Assembly (NCBI RefSeq): GCF_025370935.1 | Contig: NC_133498.1 | Span: forward strand, 5,006,260-5,070,259 | DNA: 64,000 nt | Direction: 5' to 3' | DNA from: Choristoneura fumiferana | Taxonomy: Eukaryota > Arthropoda > Insecta > Lepidoptera > Tortricidae | Shown: positions 11,210-20,756 of the stretch, in pieces | Layout of the letters: every line of letters starts with the position of its first letter | Numbering within the stretch: the first letter of the stretch is position 1 | Translations under genes and position numbers: made by a program | The notes under the pieces: generated by a model | What the model saw: only the letters and a program-made list of their open reading frames with translations | The model's database searches: none | What the model was told of the DNA's origin: nothing

Positions 11210-11335
11210 CGGCTCTAACAATAAAATTTGCTAATGGGTTTTTGATAGCTTGGTCTTATCTCTGACAAAACGCATGTTATCGAGTTTAAGTACGACGAGC
11301 GTGGCTCGGTCACCCCGGTACTATATGTATAAACC
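11210..11335 (+). repeat. Interspersed repeat (AGCTTGGTCTTATCTCT family)
   Basis: Shares TAGCTTGGTCTTATCTCTG and the GCTCGGTC block with 42955-43105 and, inverted, 25741-25893. Non-coding; class not assigned. Confidence 0.55.
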
Positions 11336-11754
11336 TCCAGAAAACAAAGAACTCGGCTAGATCATTACTGAAAAGATAATAACTATACTAATTTACGCTT
11401 CGTGATCCATCAAAGCATAGCAATTTTCGCTGAATCATATCTTCAAGATCATATGCTATAAGACTATAACTGCAAGAATGTTGTTATTTAATTGGTCTCG
11501 GAAAGGATTTTAAATTCGTGTTGTAGCATTAGCTGGTTAAAGATCGAAACATAATCTTTAGCACCTTATTATAATCAGCTTTATTTGTTACTAGCTGGTA
11601 CACTCCATCCGCGGAGAATTCTTTTATCGTTATCCCGCGGGCACTATGCAATATTCCGGGATAAAAACTATCCTATGTCCTTCCCCGGGACTAAGACTAT
11701 CTGTATCCCGAATTTCTTCTAAATCGGTTCAGCGGCTTAGACGCGAAGAGGTAA

Positions 11755-12067
11755 ATCATCATCATCATCATCCCAGCCTATATACGTCCCACTGCTGAGC
11801 ACAGGCCTCCTCTCAGAACAAAAGGGCTTGGGCCATAGTTCCCACGCGGGCCCAGTGCGGATTGGGAACTTCACACGCACCATTGAATTGCTTCGCAGGT
11901 TTCTGCAGGTTTCCTCACAATGTTTTCCTTCACCGCATAGCTCGTGGTAAATTTCAAATGTAATTCCGCACATGAATTTCGAAAAACTCAGAGGTGCGAG
12001 CCGGGGTTTGAACCAACGACCCTCTGTTTGAGAGGCGACAGGTCAAACCACTAGGCCACCACGGCTC
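11755..12067 (-). mobile_element. Full-length SINE-A
   Basis: tRNA-derived SINE on the minus strand. Read on that strand, its right end begins GCCGTGGTGGCCTAGTGG (A-box-like) followed by GGGTCGTTGGTTCAAACCCC (B-box-like); the left end is a (TCA)n run. It is flanked by the 9-bp duplication AAGAGGTAA at 11746-11754 and 12068-12076. Transcription by RNA polymerase III and insertion by a partner LINE are inferred from family knowledge. Confidence 0.88.
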
Positions 12068-12104
12068 AAGAGGTAACAAACAAACAATTTTTTAAACATT
12101 CGCA

Positions 12105-12324
12105 TCCATACTAATATTATAAATGCGAAAGTGTGTGTTTGTACGTTTGTCCGTCTTTCACATAGAAATGGAACTACGGATCGACGTGATCTTGGCATAG
12201 AGATATTTTATGGGCCGGAGAGTGACTTAAACTACTTTATATCCCGGAAAAATGCACAGTTCCCGAGGGAACACAGCGCGCGATAAGCGAATTCCACGTC
12301 GACGAAGCCGCGGGCAAAGGCTAG
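12105..12324 (+). mobile_element. Non-autonomous Helitron, near complete
   Basis: TCCATACTAATATT at the left after an A; GCGGGCAAAGGCTAG then T at the right. About 90% like 6649-6864 by eye. It sits at the A/T junction inside the older minus-strand Helitron, without target duplication. Confidence 0.82.
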
Positions 12325-12436
12325 TTTATTATAATAATTGGACTATTATTATTATTTGTAACTAACTAAATGAGAGTTTGTTTGACAGTGCCGTGCACTA
12401 ATAATTTAAATAATTTAATTAAATGTAAATGTGATA

Positions 12437-12512
12437 GGTTCCCAATCCGCACTGGGCCCGCATGGGAACTACGACCTCTATTTCTAAGAGGAGGCCTGTG
12501 CATTAGTGGGAT
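12437..12512 (+). mobile_element. SINE-A 3' fragment
   Basis: Contains TTCCCAATCCGCACTGGGCC and GGAGGCCTGTGCA; the head is missing. Confidence 0.65.
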
Positions 12513-12869
12513 GATGTGATACTTTTTTTATCAACAGTTATATTCAATACTTACTTTAATATGGGTATTTTGTATCTAAATCAATAAACCATTAAAAAAG
12601 CAATGCCACTGAAATTTACTGAGAAAAAGTTCCACCATTTGGTTGAGCCATTGCTCACGGTTCGGGTGTTTCGTATGGAACCGACATAAATGCCGCCAAA
12701 ACACTTGCCGGCCCAAGTCGAACACGGTAACCCAATTTTAACTGATACCAACTGATAGTGGACTATGTCGGTCAACGTACGATAGCAAACACTATAGCTG
12801 TCTACGACACTACGCATAAGACTTCCAAAGTTCCAATACTCCTTCCTCTTCTCTTTCATTAAAATAATA

Positions 12870-13443
12870 ATAATACGGCCTTGTGAACTCCGAGGTGCCG
12901 TACTATAAGGTACGTTCGCCTGCGCCAGTTCTCGAAAATGGTCATGCCACGCTCTGTTGGGATCGATCTGTCATCACAGACAGGACTATAAACCGCCAGG
13001 CAGTGCTCGTTGACATCACCATCCCACATGACGAGAACCTCGTGATGGCCGAGAAGGACAAACTCAGCAAGTACCTTGACTTGGCTCACGAGGTGACCGC
13101 TATGTGGGATGTTGACTCGACGATCATTGTCCCGATAGTCGTTTCGGCAAACGGTCTAATAGCGAAGAGTCTCGACCAACATCTCAAGAGACTCTCGCTA
13201 GATGGCTGGATCAACGGCCAGATACAGAAGGCGGTACTTCTGGACACGGCACGCATCGTCCGGAGGTTCCTCACTCTGCGGCCCTGACCACCGGTAGCTT
13301 GGGCCCTGCCCCGTTACCGGCGGCAAACTAGGTTAGGTTTTTATAATATTTTTATTTTGTTTGTACTTTTTTGTATTTTACTTTTTATAACTATTGTCAA
13401 AACCTAAACTAAGAATGTAAATAAATAAAGGGAATAATAATAA
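12870..13443 (+). mobile_element. Non-LTR retrotransposon 3' end, restriction-like endonuclease type
   Basis: A 5'-truncated element: an open frame to 13287, about 150 bp of 3' UTR and an AATAAATAAAGGGAATAATAATAAAAA end. The A/T-rich words AAAATAATAATAATA (12862-12876) and AATAATAATAAAAA (13431-13444) may be target-site duplication merged with tail. Confidence 0.6.
12883..13287 (+). pseudogene. C-terminal endonuclease region of a non-LTR retrotransposon, broken
   Basis: About 134 open residues (GTG at 12883 is simply the first base of the surviving frame). The block VLVDITIPHDENL..KLSKYLDL, then W-x-V-(10)-VPIVVSANGLI, and a terminal KAVLLDTARIVRRFL resembles the C-terminal region of R2/R4-type elements, where a PD-X(12-14)-D motif forms a restriction-like nuclease. 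Here TDRTINRQAV passes straight into VLVD: the expected PD and about a dozen following residues are absent, so an internal in-frame deletion has probably removed a catalytic residue. Reverse transcriptase domains are missing. Confidence 0.6.
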
Positions 13444-13461
13444 AAATGCTAATAACCGGTA

Positions 13462-13634
13462 CTACCATCAGCCAATTATGTGGTCTACCACCCTAAAGTT
13501 GATAATCATTTGCATGTCATAAAACAATAATGCCAATAGACGTGTCTGTCAACTTGAAAGTACGACTTTAGCGACATATTCATTTGATAGGAACTTGTTT
13601 AAAAATTGGTAGACCACTTATTTGGCTGATGGTA
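13462..13634. mobile_element. MITE with ACCATCAGCCAA inverted ends, copy 1
   Basis: Ends ACCATCAGCCAATTATGTGG and its near complement CCACTTATTTGGCTGATGGT. A near-identical copy lies at 23486-23653. Both carry CAATAGACGTGTCTGTCAAC. Confidence 0.85.
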
Positions 13635-13664
13635 CCTATTCTTGTGACTGATGAACTACGTCAT

Positions 13665-14035
13665 CAATACGGTATTTGACAACTCCTGATTTTGCCATAT
13701 CTTAATATTATTATGAAAATATAAATATACAGATAGTGTTTAGCGAAGAGAAAATTTAAATCGGTTGAAAATTGGATTTATAGTGTTTTTTTGAAAAATC
13801 TATATACCTGTCTCTTTCTCAAACGCTTTTCTCTATGCAGCAAGTATGGCGGTACTGGCGTGTGACGTCACATGCCAGTATGTCTTTCTCTGTCTAATCT
13901 TGAATTTCAAATCTTTATAACTTTGTTATTTGAAAAGGTAGCTTAAAAATTGTTTTTCTATTCGATAACAGGCATTGTGTAGTTTTAATATATAAAACAT
14001 ATACTAAATAGTCAAATACCGTATTCTTGTAACTA
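13665..14035. repeat. Inverted-repeat unit with a CRE-centred palindrome
   Basis: The 15-mer AATACGGTATTTGAC near 13670 is matched by GTCAAATACCGTATT near 14015, bounding about 360 bp. Inside, 13853-13880 is an almost perfect 28-bp palindrome centred on TGACGTCA, flanked by TGTCTCTTTCTC and TGTCTTTCTCTGTC. No second copy is present here, so mobility is only inferred. Confidence 0.5.
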
Positions 14036-14104
14036 GAGTATATTTTTGCGGAACCACGTACAATTATTATATTTTTTTCTCACAATCCAAATTCTTATTT
14101 AAAA

Positions 14105-14350
14105 ATTTATAGACATTTTAATATTGGTTGTCAGATGCTCACCCTAGCATAGTTTTATGTGCGCTCAGAGATGGAAGGGCCAGGCTGAAAACCAGCGCAG
14201 AGGCCTCGCGGCTCGCTGCGTGGACTCGGCAGCTGAACCGGGCCCTTTTGCCTCAAGCATATGTATGTTATTTTATGTTAGGGTTTTTTGTGGCAATATT
14301 TTTTGTTCTTTCTACGATACCTTGGAACAAGGTTTTTTTTTAAGTTCCGG
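14105..14350 (+). repeat. Probable retroposon fragment
   Basis: A GC-rich block (GCGGCTCGCTGCGTGGACTC, CAGCTGAACCGGGCCC) passing into T-rich sequence, as in 3' ends of lepidopteran retroposons. No other copy in the window; two overlapping short frames here look accidental. Confidence 0.35.
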
Positions 14351-14734
14351 CCTTCTTACTTGACTGCCCGAAGTTTTTGAACGTATAGTACATATCTCTG
14401 TTTCTCTGTGTAGCCTAAATGTCTGGACGATTTTCAATTAAATGAGGTATCTTTAGATTCGTCAAAGCTATCGGAGTGACATAAGGTATTAATATTTCAA
14501 AATTGTATCCGCAAAAAAAGTTGGATTTAACTTTATTCATGGCTGAGTTTTATTTTGAGAAAAAGTTGAATTTAACTTTTTTATAGTTGTTTTATTTATG
14601 ATATTTTTTTCTTAATATGTGTATACGATCAATAAATACTTTATTCCAATTTATTTTAATTTTATTCCAAATATTACACACTTTTAAGTTGCCATTTTCA
14701 CAGAAACATCAAAAAATATGAAATTAAAAATAAG

Positions 14735-15372
14735 AAACCGGCCAAGAGCGTGTCGGACACGCCCGAAACAGGGTTCCGTAGCCATTACGAAAAAATTAAG
14801 TAATATTTTTCTATGGATTTCGTATTTTGTACGGAATTTTCCAAGTTTAGGTATATTTTATACCTTAGGCTGCTATTTAGTCTTAAACTACTAATAATTA
14901 TCAAGAAAACTTAACCGTTATAGTTTTCCTTGTAAGTTATACTTACAACCATCCTGATTTTTTTCAAATTTTTCCACCCACCGGTTTAGATTTTAGAGGG
15001 GGGGAGGGACGCTCGATTTTAATGAAAATTTGCACTTTAAAGTTGAATATTTTGCAAACAAATAACTGAATCGAAAAATCGTTCTAGCAAGCTCCTAATG
15101 GTTTTAAAAGACCTATCCAACGATACCCCACACTACAAGGTTGGATGAGAAAAAAAACACCCCCTCTTTACCCACCCTTTACCCCACGGTACTTAATATA
15201 TTTTTTATTGTACCATTTTGTCGGCATAGTTTACATATATATTCGTGCAAAATTACAGCTTTCTAGCATTGATAGTCCCTGAGCAAAGCCGCGGATGGAA
15301 AGACAGACAGACAGACAGACATGGCGAAACTATAAGGGTTCCATTTTTGCCATTTTGGCTTCGGAACCCTAA
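14735..15372 (+). repeat. Large interspersed repeat (GGCCAAGAGCGTGTCGG family), copy 1
   Basis: 638 bp, starting AACCGGCCAAGAGCGTGTCG and ending with a GACA-repeat patch and TTCGGAACCCTAAAA. Copy 2, inverted, is at 16842-17317. Internal words such as AACGATACCCCACACTA and ATTGTACCATTTTGTCGGC are conserved between them. No coding frame; class unknown, though GGGTTCCG/CGGAACCC occur near opposite ends. Confidence 0.75.
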
Positions 15373-15805
15373 AAAAAACAAAATCAGACTGCCTTAAAAT
15401 AACTTTAAATAAAAACTAAAAAGGAAAAACAAAGTCTAGGTACTTATTAGTCTAGAACTCTGTTAAGTAACTTAAAGATACGAAAGTGACGTCCTCAAAA
15501 TATATATATAAAGAGGGGGAGACTAAAAACTTTTATATTTTGACATACTTACAAATTTGTACTTTGTACTATACCGACTCACACTTGGCCGCTTTTATTA
15601 CATCCTATTTCCTGCCATACGAAAGGAAGTAGCCATTGCTAGCTAAGTAAAATTTGATACATAATACGTTGTAAGATTAACTATTTAGTACATGAATATC
15701 TCTAACAAACATTTGTATATGGAGTGCGAGTTGAACCAAGTGAATAATTACGATAGCCAATCAAATCAGCTGTCAAATCTGCAAGCCGAACATTTCAAAT
15801 ATTAA
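15373..15805. other. Stretch without recognised feature
   Basis: Nothing supportable. Confidence 0.45.
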
Positions 15806-16251
15806 GGGGCTGTTTCAGCATCCATTGATTAGCGTTATCATCCCAGCCTATATACGTCCCACTGCTGGGCACAGGCCTTCTCTCAGAACAAGAGGGCTTG
15901 GGCCATAGTTCCCACGCGGGCCCAGTGCGGATTGGGAACTTCGCACGCACCATTGAATCGCTTCGCAGGTTTGTGCAGGTTTCCTAACGATGTTTTCCTT
16001 CACCGCAAAGCTCGTGGTCAAATTCAAATGTAATTCCGCACATGAATTTCGAAAAACTCAGAGGTGCGAGCCGGGGTTCGAACCCACGACCCTCTGCTTG
16101 AGAGGCGATATGTCAAACCACTAGGCCACCACGGCTTCTTAGCGTTAACCGACGGTTAAATGTGATCTCCGTATATTCGAACAAAACAAATAGAGACGGC
16201 ATCACACCTAACCGCCAGTTAACACTAATCAATGGATGCTGAAACAGCCCC
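15806..16251. mobile_element. Foldback MITE with TAA duplication, hosting a SINE
   Basis: GGGGCTGTTTCAGCATCC at the left and its complement at the right, flanked by TAA (15803-15805, 16252-16254). A 3-bp TTA/TAA duplication fits the PIF/Harbinger superfamily. Without the inserted SINE-A it is about 136 bp and nearly palindromic through the GAGACGGCATCACA block. Relatives: 24579-25017 and 55046-55184. Confidence 0.82.
15838..16138 (-). mobile_element. Full-length SINE-A inserted in a MITE
   Basis: Flanked by TTAGCGTTA at 15829-15837 and 16139-16147. The B-box complement (GGGGTTCGAACCC) is intact and the A-box complement (CCACTAGGCCACC) is present. Confidence 0.9.
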
Positions 16252-16279
16252 TAAGTATCTAATATTCCTCAAATTTCTT

Positions 16280-16430
16280 GTATCATCCATCATCCCAGAA
16301 TACAGACGTCTCAATGCATAGGTACAGGCCTCTTTGTGATTACTAATTACTGATGTGCTAAATGAAATTCGCACAGGAAAATTTCGGAAACTTCTGTCAA
16401 TTTTGTACCGGGATTGCAACTTTCCGTTTC
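16280..16430 (-). mobile_element. Decayed SINE-A
   Basis: ATCCCAGAATACAGACGTCT, ACAGGCCTC and TGAAATTCGCACA follow the SINE-A order with many changes; older than its neighbour. Confidence 0.45.
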
Positions 16431-16474
16431 TTAGATTCAAATTTCCTATATTTTTTGTGAAAATTTCCGCTGGG

Positions 16475-16669
16475 CAGTACCCCTAGTGTTAGTTTTCGGT
16501 TACAAAATACGTCTCGATCGCGTTCGCGTAAAATCTCAATTTGTATGGAAACACGAACATCGCAAACGTTCCGCTAGAGGCACTGTTCGTGTTTCCATAC
16601 AAATTGAGATTTTAACGCGAACGCGATCGAGACGTATTTTGTAATCGAAAACTTACACTAAGGGCACTG
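16475..16669. mobile_element. Near-palindromic MITE with about 85-bp arms
   Basis: Ends CAGTACCCCTAGTGTTAG and its near complement CTTACACTAAGGGCACTG. The arms share ACGTCTCGATCGCGTTCGCG and TTTGTATGGAAACACGAACA; the loop is about 25 bases (CGCAAACGTTCCGCTAGAGG). The CAGT ends suggest a hAT- or Tc1-like origin, but no clear TSD is visible. Confidence 0.8.
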
Positions 16670-16841
16670 AAATTATTAATCTCGAGCTAAACGAATATGT
16701 AAAATGGTTCTATTTTGCGAAATAAGTGCAAAAAGCGCAGCATTGCATTAAAACGTGTTGTAAATTGATATGGAATGCACATGCTCTGCGTATCACGTTT
16801 CATATTATTTTAATTCAAAGTTTTATAATTAAGAGTGTTTT

Positions 16842-17317
16842 TAGGGTTCCGGAGCCAAAATGCTAGAAAGCTGTAATTTTGCACGGATATAATATGTAAA
16901 CTATGCCGACAAAATGGTACAATAAAAAATTCAAAAAAAATTTTTTTTAGGGTACCTCCCATAGACGTAAAGAGGGGGAGATTTTTTTTTCTCATCCAAC
17001 CCTATAGTGTGGAGTATCGTTGAATAGGTCTTTTAAAACCATTAGGGGTTGCTAGAACGATTTTTCGATTCAGCTATTTGTTTGCAAAATATTCAACTGA
17101 AAAAAAATGTAGTAAGTATATGAAACTTACAAGGAAAACTAAAACGGTTAAGTTTTCTTGGGAATTATTAGTAGTTTAAGAGTAAATAGCAGCCTAAGGT
17201 ATAAACTATGGAAGATTCCGTATAAAATACGAAATCCTTAGAAAAATATTACTTGATTTTTTCGTAACGGCTACGGGACCCTATTTCGGGCATGTCCGAC
17301 ATGCTCTTGGCCGGTTT
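16842..17317 (-). repeat. Large interspersed repeat (GGCCAAGAGCGTGTCGG family), copy 2
   Basis: Inverted relative to 14735-15372; about 160 bp shorter through internal loss. Starts AGGGTTCCGGAGCCAAAA and ends ATGCTCTTGGCCGGTTTT. With copy 1 it forms an inverted pair spanning 2.6 kb. Confidence 0.75.
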
Positions 17318-17337
17318 TACATTAAGTCAAGCTACAG

Positions 17338-17492
17338 AGTAGTGAATAATGTTATGCTATCGTATTTTGTCGGAAAAGGTCGCATTTATCTTGCTTACTC
17401 AACTAACTAACTGAAGTTTATTGATGCTAATTGAGGAAGCAAGACCAATACGAACTTAGTCGACAAAATACGATGCAAAACATTATTCGCTA
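17338..17492. mobile_element. MITE with TAGTGAATAATGTTATGC inverted ends
   Basis: The left TAGTGAATAATGTTATGC, then TATCGTATTTTGTCGG; the right is the near complement ending ACATTATTCGCTA. A partial copy lies at 27965-28075. Confidence 0.7.
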
Positions 17493-17631
17493 GACCACAA
17501 GTGACGATAATTTTTGTTTTAATGCACCATCTACTGAAATAAGTATCATTTGTCATTATTATTTTTGTAATTCTGTTTTGTCTTTTTTCTTTTTTTACAG
17601 GTTGTGCTTTTAGTGATGTAATAAATTTTAT

Positions 17632-17815
17632 TAAACATAACTTTCTAACAATAACTTAAAATGATTTATAAAAAGAAGAATTATATACAACAATTACAAT
17701 TAAACTAAAACTAACCTACTTACAAATAACGCTGCTCATTGTGCCCAGAAGGCTGGCAGCATTGCCACGTTGGATCGCGAGGCTGATCCTTTGCCCAAAA
17801 TAGCTCATATTTTGT
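17632..17815 (-). mobile_element. Retroelement C-terminus and 3' UTR (IQRGNAAS family)
   Basis: The minus strand reads GQRISLAIQRGNAASLLGTM then a stop, followed by an A-rich UTR. The same signature ends 44600-45062 and 62065-62480. A 5'-truncated stub of a retroelement whose C-terminal domain resembles a PD-(D/E)XK nuclease (see 44600-45062). Confidence 0.6.
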
Positions 17816-17867
17816 CTTTCATTTAAACATAGCAATTTTATTTTTGGGTGACATTTTATTACTATTT

Positions 17868-17990
17868 ATTAAGGGATAATTTCGCCTCTTTATATATGCT
17901 TGCGTATCTCAACTTTTGTAAATTGTGCTCATTCGCTTGTTCTAGGTATTTCTGTACAATACAATAAAGAGTATACATACATACATACAA
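17868..17990 (+). repeat. Non-LTR 3' tail with (CATA)n end (tail-4)
   Basis: GGGATAATTTCGCCTCTTTAT leads to ACAATAAAGAGTATACATACATAC. The copy at 18840-18965 has GGGATAAGTTCACCTTTGTA and ACAATAAAGTACATACATAC. Confidence 0.6.
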
Positions 17991-18210
17991 ACGTACTATC
18001 CTACAATAAAAATAAAAATTTTTTTTTGTATTAATTACAAGTATTTTTTGTTTAAAATAGCATCAGAAAAACAAACGCAAGCGTGCCTTCGATTTCGTTG
18101 AAGTCGTTGTATATCAATTGCTCGTTTGCTCGCAAATGTATGTATTCGAACTTTTATTAATTTACTTTTTCATATATAAAAAAAACTTCAATCGTGTTAC
18201 TGAAATTTCG

Positions 18211-18345
18211 TACAGTCAAGGGCATAAATATAATTATGTACATTACCAAGGCGTCAAAAATATATATACACCGTTATGTCACTAACCATAAGGCCGATGT
18301 ATACATATTTGAAGCTGTGGCTGTATAGATATGCCCTCGACCGTA
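18211..18345. mobile_element. MITE, TACAGTCAAGGGCATAAATA family, copy 1
   Basis: Left TACAGTCAAGGGCATAAATA, right ATATGCCCTCGACCGTA. Two more copies lie at 59325-59440 and 60052-60691. The inner words GCGTCAAAAATATATA and CCATAAGG are shared. Confidence 0.78.
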
Positions 18346-18447
18346 CTAATTACTTACCACTTTTGATCAAATTTTCAGAAATAGTATACCTGCTCTATGA
18401 ATATTACCTGAAAAAAAAACAGAAGTATTTTATTACATTTTCATTTT

Positions 18448-18550
18448 CGTCATCGCCATGATATCAGCTTTAGGACGTCCACTGTTGGACACATGCCTGC
18501 CCCATAGACCTCCTATTGCTTTGGTTGGAAGCGACCTGCCACGAAATTTG
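18448..18550 (-). mobile_element. RTE-like 3' end
   Basis: The complement of GGTCTATGGGGCAGGCATGT and GTCCAACAGTGGACGTCC, the stereotyped end of lepidopteran RTE-type elements that close with GAT repeats. Confidence 0.55.
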
Positions 18551-18839
18551 AAAGAAATATATATATCCGGAATACTAATTAAACTGCCGATATTAATGGA
18601 TTATGCGAACAAAGTCATTGGTAGGGGTAGTATTATAAATTTATAAATGGAAAAGTTTGTATATTTTTATGTGCGTGTTTAATACTTTGTGAAATTTGGT
18701 ATGTAATTAGTTGTAATTCCCACGGGATCTAAATTGAAGCCCGAAGATAAAATGTTGTTTATTTTGTGTATTTATTTGTTATATATTCTGACTGTACATA
18801 AATTACTGTTCGCCTATCTTTAAGTTTTTCTTTTCAAAA

Positions 18840-18965
18840 TATAGATTAGCTTGAAAAAGATCGCTTTTAGGGATAAGTTCACCTTTGTAGGTACTCTTTT
18901 TGTTTTGTTGTTTTCTTTTGTATTATTTTTGAGTTTTACGTACAATAAAGTACATACATACATAA
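18840..18965 (+). repeat. Non-LTR 3' tail with (CATA)n end (tail-4), second copy
   Basis: Same block order as 17868-17990, starting from GAAAAAGATCGCTTTTAGGG; polyadenylation signal AATAAAG before the CATA repeat. Confidence 0.6.
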
Positions 18966-19019
18966 AAGAACACGGGTTTTCTTCAGATAACGTCATTTCT
19001 TGTCAGAACTAAGGGTAGG

Positions 19020-19147
19020 TACAGTCACCAGCATTAATATGCACAGCGGAGCGTGCAGAAATATCTGACACGTCCTTCCGGCCCTAGAAATAGAGTCGTA
19101 TCAGATATTTATGCACGCTTGTTGTGTCAGATGTGCTGGTGACTGTA
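19020..19147. mobile_element. MITE, TACAGTCACC family, most compact copy
   Basis: TACAGTCACCAGCATTAATA at the left, GTGCTGGTGACTGTA at the right; 128 bp and largely self-complementary. Confidence 0.85.
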
Positions 19148-20752
19148 CCAAGGCTAGCGGCAGTTATTAAATAAAGTTAAATAAAGCTAGTAAAAAGCTA
19201 GAACCTATTAAATGAAGCTGTTTCTAAAAAGCTTGTTAATAAAACTACCTAATAGATAACGTTAAACTTCTACCAACAACTGTTCAAAGACATCACAAAG
19301 CCAGCCTTCTATTACAAAACATGTTAAGGCACTTAACCTTTACCAGTATAAGACGAACCCTCTCTATTACCAAGCTTGTACAATTTAGGGGATCACTTTA
19401 TACTGGGCGTTTTATCCAATTTAAGCTGAGCTACCGTAAGTATTAAAACAGTAGGAATCGGGTGTCTTCTAATGCTGGACGTTCAAAAACAGGTTTATAA
19501 AGAACCTAACGGCGTGTCGCATCCCGGATCCGCACACAGACGTAACTTTCTCATGTCTACGTCACACAGCGACACAACATCAGCTGTGCGGGAAGTGTGT
19601 CAGTCAACGGTCCCGCAACGGTACTTAGTGAAATGACGCTACTCGCCAGAAGATGGCGTTGATGTCAAACGTAGATTCTTGTGAATTACGTGATATTTGT
19701 ATGAAATTTTTGGTCTTTTACGTTACTTACGTATTACGGTCTAGTTGCGTAGTTAATTAGTTAAGTATCAATAAATACAGTTGATTTGATTACGAAATGT
19801 GTCAATAAAATGTGTTACAATCTCTTTAGTGAACACATAAAATATTTAGGTCAAAGCGATTGCAGTGTTTGTCATTTCCGATTACATTGTGATTTATGAT
19901 CCACTGTTTGGACGGACGTCGGATATGTTTTAAGTACTATTGTCAGTAGATGTCACTAGTAACTTTAAACATAAGCAAAGATGATCACCATCTGTTATGA
20001 AACATCATAATTCACATTATTATTTTACATATTAAACGCACTTTTGCTGTCATTATTACTTTTGTTGATCTTTGCAAGTATCTGCGTTCTATGTATAGAA
20101 TAAAATAGCAGACAATACACGTTTCTTATCAATCAACACGGTCGTCAACGTGAACAGTTACTTTTCACCGCTAGATGTCGTTACAAGTCTATGAGCTCAG
20201 TTAATTATGTACTTTTAATTAATATAATTGCGCCGTCTAAGCTATGGGAAATGCTAGATTTGTAGAAGGATTACGAGGTAGCTGTACTTTTAGACAGGTT
20301 TCTATATGTGTCACGTGGGTGCAGCTTCTGCTTAATAGATGGCGTTAACGGTACTAACATGTGTTCTACTATTTTTTAAAAATCACAGCATCAGCGATGG
20401 AGAACCAAATATATTTTTAGGTCGTTCTATCCATATATCCTTTTTATATATCATCAGGGGCTTTTTTTTTATAATTACTTAAACCGTAAAAATACCATAC
20501 AAGTTTTTATAAAGAAAATCATTTTCAAAAAAGCTAAATTTATTAACTGTTCTTGCGTTATCATCCAACCTAAACTTCGTTTATTTTAGTATAAGAAAAA
20601 AAAGATAAATAATATACTTTACTATACTATACCACTACTAGATTGACTATAGGTACTCTTTCTTTCTTTTAGCTTACTCTTTACTTACTATACTTTTATT
20701 GAAAAACACTTAAAAAAATAAGAATATATGTATGTTGAAAACCGCCCAGCCA
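19148..20752. other. No supported gene
   Basis: Mixed non-coding sequence. AGATGGCGTT words occur near 19650 and 20336, and TAGATGTC words near 19946 and 20170, often beside short palindromes, but no element could be bounded. Confidence 0.4.
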
Positions 20753-20756
20753 TATA

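Larger units (their letters stand above)
11591..12345 (-). mobile_element. Helitron hosting two later insertions
   Basis: A minus-strand Helitron starts at CTAG (11591) and runs to 11754, resumes at 12068-12104 after a SINE-A insertion, and ends with the TTTATTATAATAAT block at 12325-12345 after a plus-strand Helitron insertion. Removing both inserts restores an order matching 27765-27950. Confidence 0.75.

Noticed and set aside
11756..11770. CATCAT run as an independent microsatellite
   Set aside because: It is the 3' tail of the inserted SINE-A copy.
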